Shown: positions 32,393 through 40,874 of the stretch, piece by piece | How positions within the stretch are numbered: position 1 is the first letter of the stretch | How the letters are laid out: each line of letters begins with the position of its first letter | DNA from: Streptomyces sp. CC228A | Lineage (GTDB): Bacteria > Actinomycetota > Actinomycetes > Streptomycetales > Streptomycetaceae | Assembly (NCBI RefSeq): GCF_021390935.1 | Contig: NZ_JAJPUI010000003.1 | Location: forward strand, 124,001 to 188,000 | Reading direction: 5' to 3' | DNA: 64,000 bases | Made by a program: the position numbers and the translations under genes | The notes under the pieces: model-generated | Told to the model about the DNA's origin: nothing | Seen by the model: the letters and a program-made list of their open reading frames with translations, nothing else | Databases searched by the model: none

Positions 32393-34415
32393 GCTCCTGA
32401 CCGGGCCGCTCCCGGACCGAGCCGTTCAGCTCCGCGGTCAGCTCCTCGACGAGCTGGATCAGGTCCGTCGGCCGGTCGGGGCCCCACCAGTCGCCGAGCA
32501 GCTCCGCCAGCGACTCCTCCCGGGCCCTGGCCAGCAGGGTCGCCGCCTCCACTCCCCGGTCGGTCAGCATCAGGTCCAGGCCCTCCCTGCGGGCCAGGCC
32601 GCGCTCCTCCACCTGCCGGGACGCCTCGATGACGATCCGCAGCGGCACCGGCGTGGTCTCGGCGAGCCGCGCCGGCTCGACGGTGCCGTGCCGGCGGATC
32701 CGCAGCAGCAGCCAGCTCGCCGCCGGCGCCAGATCGAGCCCGGCCCGGGCGGTGATCTTCTCGTACACCGCCTTGCGCCCCTCGCGCGAGCCCAGCACCG
32801 ACAGGGCGCGGGCGCACTCGTCGTACGACGAGCGCTCCACCGGGTTGGAGGCGTACGTCTCGCTCGGGTCGGGCGCGGTGACGGAGGCCCGCAGCCGGTC
32901 CTCCTTCAGGAGGAACGAGAGGGCGAAGGCCAGCACGACCACGGGCGACGCGTAGAGGAAGACGTCCGTGATGGAGGTGGAGTACGCGGTGAGCGCGGCC
33001 GCCCGGAGCCCGGCGGGCAGCAGCCCGATGGCGCGCGGGTCCGCGGCGATGGCCTGCGCGTCCGCGTCCGGCGGCACCTCCTGGCCGGCGAGGGCGGCGG
33101 CGAGTTCGCCGGTGAGGCGGTTGGTGAAGAGGGTCCCGAAGACGGCGACGCCGAAGGCCGCGCCGATGGAGCGGAAGAAGGTCACCCCGGAGGTGGCCAC
33201 GCCGAGGTCCGCGTACCCGACGGAGTTCTGCGCGACCAGGATGAGGACCTGCATGACCAGGCCGAGTCCCGCACCGAAGACGAAGAAGTAGGCGCTGACC
33301 TCCCACACGCCGCTGTCCCGCTCCATCAGGTGCAGGAGCAGCAGGCCGACGGTGGTCAGGGCGGTGCCGGCGACGGGGAACACCTTCCACCGGCCGGTGC
33401 GGCTGACGATCTGCCCGGAGGCGGTCGACGTCAGGAGGATGCCGGCCACCATGGGCAGCAGGTGCACACCGGACAGGGTGGGGCTGACGCCCTGGACGAC
33501 CTGGAGGAACGTCGGCAGGTAGGTCATCGCGCCGAACATGGCGAAGCCGATGACGAAGCTGATGGCGGAGACCAGGCTGAAGGTGCGGTTCCGGAACAGG
33601 TTCAGCGGCAGCACGGGCTCCGCGGCGCGCCCTTCCACGACGACGAAGACCGCGAGGAGGACGGCGCCGAGGACGGCCAGACCGATGACGGGGACGGACG
33701 CCCACGGCCAGGTGGTGCCGCCGAGGGACGCCACGAGGACCAGGCAGGTGGCGACGGACGCGATGAGGAACGTGCCGAGGTAGTCGATGGTGTGGCGGGT
33801 GCCGCGGCCCGGCAGGTGCAGCACCGCGGCGATCACGAACAGCGCGACGATGCCGACGGGCAGGTTGATGTAGAACACCCAGCGCCAGGACAGGTGGTCG
33901 GTGAAGAGTCCGCCGAGGAGCGGGCCCAGGACACTGGTCGCACCGAACACCGCCCCGAAGAGCCCCTGGTAGCGACCGCGGTCGCGGGGGGACACCAGAT
34001 CGCCCACGATCGCCATCGACAGCACCATGAGGCCGCCGCCGCCCAGGCCCTGGACCGCGCGGTACGCGATGAGCTGGGGCATGTCCTGTGCGACGCCGCA
34101 CAGGGCGGAGCCGGCGAGGAAGATGACGATGGCGGTCTGGAACAGCTTCTTGCGGCCGTACTGGTCGCCCAGCTTGCCCCACAGGGGGGTCGCGGCCGTG
34201 GAGGCCAGCAGGTAGGCGGTCACCACCCACGACAGGTGCTCCATGCCGCCCAGCTCGCTGACGATGGTGGGCAGGGCGGTCGAGACGATGGTCTGGTCGA
34301 GTGCGGCGAGCAGCATGCCGAGGAGCAGCGCCCCGATGGCGAGCATCAGCGCGCGGCGGCTCGGCGCCTCGCCGGGGGCGGGTGTGGTGGCCGGATCCCT
34401 CACGGGCCGCGACAT
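32370..34415 (-). CDS. MFS multidrug exporter (EmrB/QacA, DHA2) with C-terminal winged-helix-like domain
   Basis: 681 residues from ATG 34415. Residues 20-510 are a 14-TM DHA2 exporter: ALDQTIVSTALPTIVSELGG (motif D1), WGKLGDQYGRKKLF (motif A), YRAVQGLGGGGLMVLS, and GPLLGGLFTDHLSWRWVFYINLPVG (motif C). The C-terminal 150 residues are cytoplasmic and look like a MarR-type winged helix (WLLLRIRRHGTVEPARLAETT, LVERGLARREGLDLMLTDRGVEAA-like), a fusion seen in several actinobacterial DHA2 pumps. It should export drugs with proton antiport; the added domain may sense the ligand. The gene end is duplicated downstream. Confidence 0.9.
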   Translation of the reverse strand: MSRPVRDPATTPAPGEAPSRRALMLAIGALLLGMLLAALDQTIVSTALPTIVSELGGMEHLSWVVTAYLLASTAATPLWGKLGDQYGRKKLFQTAIVIFLAGSALCGVAQDMPQLIAYRAVQGLGGGGLMVLSMAIVGDLVSPRDRGRYQGLFGAVFGATSVLGPLLGGLFTDHLSWRWVFYINLPVGIVALFVIAAVLHLPGRGTRHTIDYLGTFLIASVATCLVLVASLGGTTWPWASVPVIGLAVLGAVLLAVFVVVEGRAAEPVLPLNLFRNRTFSLVSAISFVIGFAMFGAMTYLPTFLQVVQGVSPTLSGVHLLPMVAGILLTSTASGQIVSRTGRWKVFPVAGTALTTVGLLLLHLMERDSGVWEVSAYFFVFGAGLGLVMQVLILVAQNSVGYADLGVATSGVTFFRSIGAAFGVAVFGTLFTNRLTGELAAALAGQEVPPDADAQAIAADPRAIGLLPAGLRAAALTAYSTSITDVFLYASPVVVLAFALSFLLKEDRLRASVTAPDPSETYASNPVERSSYDECARALSVLGSREGRKAVYEKITARAGLDLAPAASWLLLRIRRHGTVEPARLAETTPVPLRIVIEASRQVEERGLARREGLDLMLTDRGVEAATLLARAREESLAELLGDWWGPDRPTDLIQLVEELTAELNGSVRERPGQEPPPDHRL

Positions 34416-34589
34416 GGGCGCCTCCCTCGCTGTTTCCCGAACCCATCGTGGAGGTTTCGGCCGGTTATGGCCTGTTGAGTGAGGCGTCGGGTGTTGGGCA
34501 GGTCACGTCGGCCCTGCATAATCGCTGCCAGTTTCCGGGGGCGGAACACCGGCGAACAGCAGCAGGACCTCAAGGGGAGGGACCCACAC

Positions 34590-35987
34590 GTGGCCGAAAA
34601 GGTCTGTCCTGAGTGCGGCATGCCCGCGCCTCCGCAGGGCGCGGGCTGTGCGTGCACCGGGGCGGCGGCGTGGGCCGGCCCGCCGGCCGGCAGGGTCTTC
34701 GATCCCTTGCGGATACGCCCGTACGTGAACCTCCAGGACATGGGGCCCGCCCCGGGCGGCGCTCCCGGGCCGGAGGACGCCCACGTGGCGCAGGGCGCGG
34801 CGCCGGTGCAGGGCGGCGCCTGGAGCCGGGAAGGCGAGCCCCTCGGAGACGGCACCTGGAGCCGGGACGGGACGCCCGTCGGAGACGCCGCCCGGGGGCC
34901 CGGCGGTGCACCCGCCGGAGACGCCGCCCCGCAGACGCAGGGCCAGGTGGTGCAGGGCGCGGGGTCGGCGCCGTCGGCGCCTGCCCCGCACACCGCCCCG
35001 CACACCGCCCCGCACACCGCCGCGGCTCCCGCGGCGGGCACGGCCGGGCGGACACCGCGGCGGAGGGCCCGCACGGATCCGGGCCCGGGCCGCTGCCGCC
35101 GAGGCGCCCGGGGAGCCGCTGCCGCCCGAGGCGCTCACCGAGCCGCTGCCGCGGGTGCCGCCCGCGCCACCGGTGGCCGCGTACGCGCCCTCGCCTTCCC
35201 CGTACGGGGACCCGGCCGCGGCGGCGTACGACGACGGCGGCACCGTGCCGCTCCGCGTCGCGGAGTGGGACGGCGGCCCCGGGGCGGGGCCGGACGTCAC
35301 TCCGGGGCCCCGCCGGTCGCGGCGGCGCGACGACGTGCGCCGCCGCCCCTCGGCGGGCCGGCGCGGACCGGTCGCCGCCGCGGGCGTCGCGGCGGTCCTG
35401 GCGGTGATCGGCACGGCCGCCTTCGTGAGCGGTGTGTTCGACGCGGACGACGGCACCGCCGACCGGGTGGCGCCCGTGCCCAGCCTGAGTGTGGACCAGT
35501 GGCCGGTCGACGGCTCCGGCGCGCCCTCCGCCGAGCCCTCCGCGGAGGACGGCGGGCCCGACGGATCGGCGTCGCCGTCGCCCTCGGCAGCGTCCTCCCC
35601 GCGCAGACCGCCGCGTCAGGGCCGGCCTCCGCTTCGGCGTCCGCCCGTGAAGCCGCTCCCGTGCCGGCGCCCGCCGGGCAGCCGGATGCGGCACCCGCGC
35701 GCCCCGAGCCGTCGCGGGAGACCTCGGACGCGCCCGGACAGCAGACGCCTACCGCCGAGGGGCCCACCCTGCGCCTGGGTGACCGGGGCCAGGAGGTGTC
35801 GGAGCTCAAGCACCGGCTGCGGCAGGCCGGGGCGTACGACGGTCCCATGCACGACCGGTACGACCGGGACGTGGAGCGCGCCGTCGCCGCGTACCAGCAG
35901 CGCGAGGGGGTCACGGGGGACCCGAGCGGGGTGTACGGACCGGCCACGCGCGCGGCGTTGGAGGGGGAAACGGCCGCGCGGGGCTGA
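34590..35987 (+). CDS. Peptidoglycan-binding membrane protein, frame broken three times
   Basis: Start GTG 34590 with GGGGAGG 9 bases upstream. The N-terminus is a zinc-finger-like CPECGMPAPPQGAGCAC, followed by a Pro/Gly-rich cytoplasmic stretch with repeats (APHTAPHTAPHT), a basic patch (RRSRRRDDVRRR), one membrane helix (GPVAAAGVAAVLAVIGTAAFVSGVF), a Ser/Ala/Pro linker and a C-terminal PG_binding_1 domain (LRLGDRGQEVSELKHRLRQAGAY ... YDRDVERAVAAYQQREGV ... YGPATRAALE). The frame steps back near 35045, 35099-35101 and 35597-35600; one base added at each restores a single chain of about 466 residues. It probably anchors a cytoplasmic zinc ribbon to the cell wall. Confidence 0.75.
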   Translation: MAEKVCPECGMPAPPQGAGCACTGAAAWAGPPAGRVFDPLRIRPYVNLQDMGPAPGGAPGPEDAHVAQGAAPVQGGAWSREGEPLGDGTWSRDGTPVGDAARGPGGAPAGDAAPQTQGQVVQGAGSAPSAPAPHTAPHTAPHTAAAPAAGTAGRTPRRRARTDPGPGRCRRGARGAAAARGAHRAAAAGAARATGGRVRALAFPVRGPGRGGVRRRRHRAAPRRGVGRRPRGGAGRHSGAPPVAAARRRAPPPLGGPARTGRRRGRRGGPGGDRHGRLRERCVRRGRRHRRPGGARAQPECGPVAGRRLRRALRRALRGGRRARRIGVAVALGSVLPAQTAASGPASASASAREAAPVPAPAGQPDAAPARPEPSRETSDAPGQQTPTAEGPTLRLGDRGQEVSELKHRLRQAGAYDGPMHDRYDRDVERAVAAYQQREGVTGDPSGVYGPATRAALEGETAARG

Positions 35988-36159
35988 CGGGCGCCGCAGC
36001 GATTGGCGCGAACCCCTCCTCGTTTTGTATATTGCAGAAACAAAGTGGAGCCCGCCCGTACTCCCTGACCGGCGGGCGGGCCCGCTTCGTCCTTCTTCGC
36101 GCCCTCTTCGTACGCTTCTCACGCTCCTCACCGCCCCGAAGACCGCTGGAGACCTCCCC

Positions 36160-36840
36160 ATGACGGCAGCCGCTGCCACGCCCGCCCCCGCCACCCTGAC
36201 CGCGGGGGCCCTGCTCCTCGACATGGACGGCACGCTCGTCAACTCGGACGCCGTGGTGGAGCGCGTGTGGCGCCGCTGGGCGGCGCGGCACGGGTTGGAC
36301 CCGGACGAGGCGCTGAAGGTGGTGCACGGCCGCCAGGGCTACGCCACGATGGCCGTCCTGCTGCCCGGCCGGCCCATGGAGGAGAACCACGCCGAGAACC
36401 GCGAACTGCTCGCGGAGGAGACCGCCGACGTCGACGGCGTCGTGGCCGTGCCCGGCGCCCCGGCGTTCCTGGCGGCGCTCGCCTCGCTCCCGCACGCCCT
36501 GGTGACCTCGGCCGACGCGGCGCTCGCGGCCGCCCGGATGGGCGCGGCGGGGCTGCCGATGCCCGCCGTGCGGGTGACCGCCGAATGCGTCGGCGCCAGC
36601 AAGCCCGACCCGGAGGGCTTCCTGAAGGGCGCGGCGGAGCTGGGCTTCGCCCCGGAGGACTGCGTGGTGTTCGAGGACTCCGAGGCCGGCATCGCGGCCG
36701 GCCGGGCCGCCGGGATGCGCGTGGTCGGCGTCGGCCCGCGCGCCGCGGCCTTCGCCCCGGACGTCCACGTCCCGGACCTCACGCGGATACGGGTGGAGGC
36801 GGCGCCCGACGGGACGGTCCGCCTCCGCACCGCGCCGTGA
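36160..36840 (+). CDS. HAD-superfamily sugar phosphatase (subfamily IA)
   Basis: 226 residues from ATG 36160. Motif I is LLLDMDGTLVNSDAVVERVW (nucleophile Asp), motif II HALVTSAD, motif III KPDPEGFLKGA, motif IV CVVFEDSEAGIAAGRAAGM. The cap domain between motifs I and II is of the beta-phosphoglucomutase / YfbT kind, as in sugar-phosphatases and glycerol-phosphatases. It should hydrolyse small sugar phosphates in the cytoplasm. No operon partner is evident. Confidence 0.9.
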   Translation: MTAAAATPAPATLTAGALLLDMDGTLVNSDAVVERVWRRWAARHGLDPDEALKVVHGRQGYATMAVLLPGRPMEENHAENRELLAEETADVDGVVAVPGAPAFLAALASLPHALVTSADAALAAARMGAAGLPMPAVRVTAECVGASKPDPEGFLKGAAELGFAPEDCVVFEDSEAGIAAGRAAGMRVVGVGPRAAAFAPDVHVPDLTRIRVEAAPDGTVRLRTAP

Positions 36841-36881
36841 CGGCGGCCCGCCCGGGCACCGGCCCGTGACGGCGGCCCGCC

Positions 36882-37466
36882 TCAGCCCGCCAGCGCCTCG
36901 TACAGGCTGAACCCGGCCAGCGTCAGCATCAGCCCGGCCGCCACCTTGGTGATGATCCGCAGCGGCACGTACTTCATCAGCGTCCGCCCGCCGAGGATGC
37001 CGATGCCCGCGACCGCCCACAGGGCGAGGACCGCGCCGAGGCCCACCGACAGCGGGTCGTCGTAGCGTGCCGCGAGGTTCGCGGTCATGATCTGCGTCAG
37101 GTCGCCGAACTCGGCGACGAGGATCAGCATGAAGCCGGCTCCGGACACCTTCCAGAAGGACTGGTCGGCCGGGGCCTTGAGCTGCTCCTCGTCCCCGTCG
37201 TCCTTCTTCAGCAGCAGCACGGCCGCGCCCGCGAGGAACAGCACGCCCACGAGGGCCTGCACCAGGCGGTGCGGGAGCAGGGTGAGCACGCTGCCGGCGG
37301 CGACGGCCAGCGCGACGTGCACGGCGAAGGCCGCGGCGACCCCCGCGAACACGTAGGAGGCGCGGTAGCGGGTGCCCAGCATCAGGCCGGCGAGGGCGGT
37401 CTTGTCGGGGAGTTCGGCGAGGAAGACGACACCGAAGGTGATCGCCGTAATCGTCAGGCTGAGCAC
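36882..37466 (-). CDS. TMEM165/GDT1-family transporter, probable Mn2+ exporter
   Basis: 194 residues from GTG 37466. Six hydrophobic segments in two homologous halves, each with the family cation motif: ELPDKTALAGL (half 1) and EFGDLTQIMTAN (half 2). Bacterial members (MneA/MntX-like) export manganese, and eukaryotic ones move Mn2+/Ca2+ into the Golgi. A manganese riboswitch stands in its leader, which fits an exporter induced by high Mn2+. A longer start at 37637 lies inside the riboswitch and is rejected. Confidence 0.9.
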   Translation of the reverse strand: MLSLTITAITFGVVFLAELPDKTALAGLMLGTRYRASYVFAGVAAAFAVHVALAVAAGSVLTLLPHRLVQALVGVLFLAGAAVLLLKKDDGDEEQLKAPADQSFWKVSGAGFMLILVAEFGDLTQIMTANLAARYDDPLSVGLGAVLALWAVAGIGILGGRTLMKYVPLRIITKVAAGLMLTLAGFSLYEALAG

Positions 37467-37574
37467 GGGAGGGGTTCCCCAATCGGTCGGCGGCTCCGCC
37501 GCACCGGGGTTCCACCGCCAGGGGAGGGTGGCGTCGCTCCGGCACGGCAGGGCCATGAAGGCATGACTCTGCTG

Positions 37575-37695
37575 GTGCCGAAGGTCTCGCTGGCGGCAAC
37601 CCGTCACGGGCTGCGCCTCCGGGCGCCGGCCGGGCACAGGGCCCAGCAGTATGTCGACGGTCCGGCGAAGAGCTACTCCCCTTCTGCGCCCACCA
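37575..37695 (-). promoter_or_regulatory. yybP-ykoY manganese riboswitch
   Basis: On the minus strand the two conserved blocks are AAGGGGAGTAGCTC (near 37685-37672) and CAGCGAGACCTTCGGC (near 37593-37578), with GTCGACATACTGC between them. This is the Mn2+-sensing element found before manganese exporters. About 110 bases separate it from the GTG of the GDT1 gene, enough for an expression platform; I do not resolve the switching stem. Confidence 0.88.
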
Positions 37696-37750
37696 GGGTA
37701 CGCGACGCCGCCGCGCGGCCCGCACGCGGCCAGGCCGCCGCCCCGACCCG

Positions 37751-38105
37751 CTCCCGCGGCCCCCAGCCACCGCCCTCGCCCCGCCGCTGCCGATCACAGC
37801 CGCCACCCTTGACCCGCTCCTGCCGGCCGCAGGCCGCCACGCCGACCGACTCCCGCCGGCCTCAGGCCGCCGCGCCGACCCGCTCCCGCGGCCCCCAGCC
37901 ACCGCCCTCGACCCGCCCCTGCCGATCACAGCCGCCACCCTTGACCCGCTCCTGCCGGCCGCAGGCCGCCACGCCGACCGACTCCCGCCGGCCTCAGGCC
38001 GCCGCGCCGACCCGCTCCCGCGGCCCCCAGCCACCGCCCTCGCCCCGCCGCTGCCGGCCGCAGGCCGCCGCGCCGACCGACTCCCGCCGGTCTCAGGCCG
38101 CGCGC
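37751..38105 (-). repeat. 132-bp tandem repeat behind the FetB-like gene
   Basis: About 2.7 copies of a 132-bp unit; the CTCCCGCGGCCCCCAGCCAC segment occurs at 37751, 37883 and 38015. The unit is a multiple of three, so a frame runs through it on the minus strand without stops for hundreds of codons, but the content (Arg/Ala/Gly/Ser repeats) is not protein-like. The unit contains a copy of the presumed FetB stop region (GCGGCCTGA-like). Confidence 0.85.
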
Positions 38106-38847
38106 CGGCCGGCTCCTGCCGGTGCAGCCTGCCCCGCGCCACCAGCTCCAGGACCACGGCCACCGCGACCGCCTGCACCGCCATGAGGCCGACCAGCACG
38201 AACAGCTGCACCGCGCCCGCCTGCCAGGGCGACGCCCCGCCCAGCAGCATGCCCACGAACGCCCCCGGCAGCGTGACGAGCCCCACGGTCCTGGTCTGGT
38301 CGAGGCCCGGGAGCAGCGCGTCCGCCGCCGCCTGCCGCGCCACTTCCAGCCGCGCGTCGCGCGCGGGGAGCCCCAGGGCGAGGCCCGCCTCCACTTCACC
38401 GTGCCGGGAGGTGAGCTCGTCGAGGGCGCGGCGCCCGGCGAGGACGGTGGCGGTGAGGGCGCCGCCGACGAGGATGCCCGTCACCGGCACGAGGGTGATG
38501 CCCCGCGGTGGCACGAGCCCGGTCAGCAGCAGCGCGACCACCACGGGTCCCACGCCCGCGGCGATGGGCGCAGCCGCCCACCACCAGGTCCGGTTGCCGG
38601 TGACGCGGCGCCCGGCCGTGCGGACGGCCACGCCGTACATGAGCAGCAGGAAGAGCAGCAGCAGCGGTACGGCTCCGACGACCCAGGCGATGACCAGGGA
38701 CACGGCGGCGAGTTGGAGGGCGGCGCGCAGCCCGGCGAGGACGACCTCGCGTGGCGGGCGCAGCCGGGCGACCGCGCAGACGGCGGCGGCGACGGCCAGC
38801 AGGACGGCCAGGACGGCACCGAAGGCGGGATCGACCGGCAGCAGCAC
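38093..38847 (-). CDS. UPF0014/FetB-like ABC-type permease, frame broken at 38132-38135
   Basis: Start GTG 38847. About seven membrane segments and the family blocks LRAALQLAAVSLVIAWVVG, GRRVTGNRTWWWAAAP-like region, GLVPPRGITLVPVTGILVGGALTATVLAGRRALDEL, ALGLPARDARLEVARQAAADALLPGLDQTRTVGLVTLPGAFVGMLLGGASPWQAGAVQLFVLVGLMAVQ identify it. E. coli FetB works with the ATPase FetA in iron homeostasis; no FetA gene is next to it here. The given frame has no stop until deep in the next genes; one extra C in the run 38132-38135 gives a natural end (VARGQAAPAGAGRRAA) at 38093. Confidence 0.8.
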
Positions 38848-39134
38848 GCCCTCACCCTAGGCGCACCGGCGCGGAGGGCCGCCGAGGCGGCCGCCGACCG
38901 GGCCCGCGCCGCCCGGACGGCCGGAAGGGCGGGCGAGCGCGGGGGCAGCCGGTCGGTGTCGGCGGCGGGCCGGACGCACCGGTGGCGGAGGCGGATCGGA
39001 CGGCCGGTCCCGGAGCGGGCCGAGCGCTCAGCGCCGGGTGCGGGCCGGTCGGCCGGAGGCGGGGACGGGATCGGCGGACTGCTCGGTCGGGAGGGGCCGG
39101 GGCGGCAGCGGCCCCGGCCCGCCCGCCGTGCCGG
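38848..39134. other. Intergenic, 287 bases
   Basis: GC-rich sequence upstream of the FetB-like gene and downstream of the convergent-side secreted protein gene. I see no gene, repeat or clear hairpin. Confidence 0.5.
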
Positions 39135-39740
39135 TCAGTACTTCCAGTGGGGGCGGTCGGGGTCGGTGGAGAGGTACCGGCAGTGGGTGGTGCGCCCGTT
39201 GGCGGCGACGGTGGACCGGCCGACGTCGGCCTTGCGGCAGTACTGGCCGGCCTTGTAGCAGTTGCCTGCGTTGGACAGGATCGGGCCGCATTCGGTGCTG
39301 CCGGAGCCGCCGGCGGACAGGGGCGCCGGGTCGGCGCTGCGGGTGGACTCGGGGGCGGGAGCGGGCGGGGGCAGCGGCGCTCCGGCGCAGTCATGCCCGT
39401 CCGCGGCGACGAGGAAGGCCACGTCGAAGTCGGCGTTGAGCCCGTCGGTGTCGAGGAGTTGACGGCAGACCTTCTCCCCGCTGCCGTACCGGGACGCCTC
39501 CTTGCCCGGGGAGGCCACGGTGGCACCGGAGCGGGCCAGGTAGACGGCGTGGTCCAGGCCGCGCTGTTCGGCTGCCGCGACGGCCTCGCCGACGGACCTG
39601 CCGGTGTAGGAGGGCAGCGACGGGGGCGCCTCGGCGGGTTCGGCACTGGCGGTGGACTCGGGGAGGCGGAGGCGGGGGCGGCGGTCGGTTCCGCCGCGGC
39701 CACCGAGGGGGGCCCGCGAGTCAGCTCCCCACCGCCACAA
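39135..39740 (-). CDS. PASTA-like/Excalibur-like secreted or membrane protein, N-terminus unresolved
   Basis: The reliable part is residues from about 40 on: a PASTA-like module (PSYTGRSVGEAVAAAEQRGL ... FDVAFLVAADGHDC), a Pro-rich spacer and a C-terminal cysteine domain (ECGPILSNAGNCYKAGQYCRKADVGRSTVAANGRTTHC) common in actinobacterial surface proteins. The frame before this changes at the G4 run 39660-39663: the other frame gives VAAAEPTAAPASASP, a normal linker. Farther upstream (to about 39950) a basic stretch and possible membrane segment occur in yet another frame. The true start is therefore uncertain and probably near 39950. Confidence 0.6.
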   Translation of the reverse strand: MWRWGADSRAPLGGRGGTDRRPRLRLPESTASAEPAEAPPSLPSYTGRSVGEAVAAAEQRGLDHAVYLARSGATVASPGKEASRYGSGEKVCRQLLDTDGLNADFDVAFLVAADGHDCAGAPLPPPAPAPESTRSADPAPLSAGGSGSTECGPILSNAGNCYKAGQYCRKADVGRSTVAANGRTTHCRYLSTDPDRPHWKY

Positions 39741-40097
39741 AGCCGCCCACCCCCGTCACCCCCCGCCGCACCCCCGCCCTCAGCACCTCCCACTCCCCCA
39801 CCCGCCGCATCCGGCTCGCCCCCACCACCCGCTTCGCCGCCGCCCTGTCCGGCCTTGCCGCCCTCCCGGCCCCGTCCCGCGCAACGCGCATGGTGACCCT
39901 CCCGGTCCCCTCCCTCGCCTTCCGACCCACCCACCCCCATTCCTGGCAGGCACACGACAGACATCTTGATGTGACGTGTCCATGTCGCCACTCTGTTGCC
40001 TGGCGCCCATCCCCACGCAACCTCGCGCCACCACGATGGCCGGGCCCGCCCGCCGGGGCGGCGCGGTCGACACCCCCACACCCGCAGGGAGTTACGC

Positions 40098-40754
40098 ATG
40101 TCCCGTGTCTACGCGCGTCACACACTGCGCCGCATCGCGGTGCTCGCCTCCACCGCCGCCCTCTCCGTGGCCGGCCTGCTCGCCACCGCACCGCCGGCGC
40201 AGGCGGCCCCGCCCACCCCTGTCAGCGCCTCCACGGCCCGCTCGTACCTCAGTCAGCTCACCGTCAAGGCGGAGGGCTCCACCTCCGGCTACAGCCGCGA
40301 CCTGTTCCCGCACTGGATCACCCAGTACGGCCAGTGCAACACCCGCGAGGTCGTGCTGGACCGCGACGGCTCCGGCGTCGTCCTGGACGGCTACTGCCGC
40401 GCCGTCAGCGGCAGCTGGTACTCGCCCTACGACGGCGCCACCTGGCACGCCGCCTCCGACGTCGACATCGACCACGTCGTCCCGCTCGCCGAGGCATGGC
40501 GCTCCGGGGCGGCCTCCTGGACGACGACGGAGCGCCGCGCGTTCGCCAACGACCTCGCCCGCCCGCAGCTGATCGCCGTCACCGACAACGTCAACCAGGC
40601 CAAGGGCGACAAGGACCCGGGCGACTGGATGCCGCCCCGGACCGCGTACCACTGCACCTACGCCCGCATGTGGGTGCACGTGAAGTACCACTGGGACCTG
40701 TCCGTGGACTCCGCGGAGAAAAGCGCGCTCCAGTCGGTACTGAACGGCTGCTGA
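40098..40754 (+). CDS. Secreted HNH-family endonuclease (GmrSD/DUF1524-like)
   Basis: 218 residues from ATG 40098. Signal peptide about residues 1-35 (RRIAVLASTAALSVAGLLATAPPAQAAPP). The nuclease core reads WHAASDVDIDHVVPLAEAWRSGA, with the Asp-His of the HNH beta-beta-alpha metal finger, and IAVTDNVNQAKGDKDPGDWMPP with the second catalytic Asn/Lys part, then YARMWVHVKYHWDLSVD. Cysteines (QCNT, YCRAV, YHCTY, NGC) fit disulphides of an exported enzyme. It probably degrades extracellular DNA for nutrients. The family is widespread in Streptomyces; no immunity gene is adjacent. Confidence 0.9.
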   Translation: MSRVYARHTLRRIAVLASTAALSVAGLLATAPPAQAAPPTPVSASTARSYLSQLTVKAEGSTSGYSRDLFPHWITQYGQCNTREVVLDRDGSGVVLDGYCRAVSGSWYSPYDGATWHAASDVDIDHVVPLAEAWRSGAASWTTTERRAFANDLARPQLIAVTDNVNQAKGDKDPGDWMPPRTAYHCTYARMWVHVKYHWDLSVDSAEKSALQSVLNGC

Positions 40755-40874
40755 CACTCCGTCACCGTCCGTCCCGGGCGGCCGGTTTCCACCCCGGGAA
40801 CCGGCCCTCCCCCGCGGCGGTCCGTACCGTACGGGTCCCGTACGGTACGGGCGGACGACGGAGGGACGACACAC

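Noticed and set aside
35911..38847. A 978-codon continuation of the FetB-like gene
   Set aside because: After about residue 250 it is repeat translation and then reads the GDT1 gene in a wrong frame and the HAD gene antisense. The stop is hidden by a probable base loss at 38132-38135.
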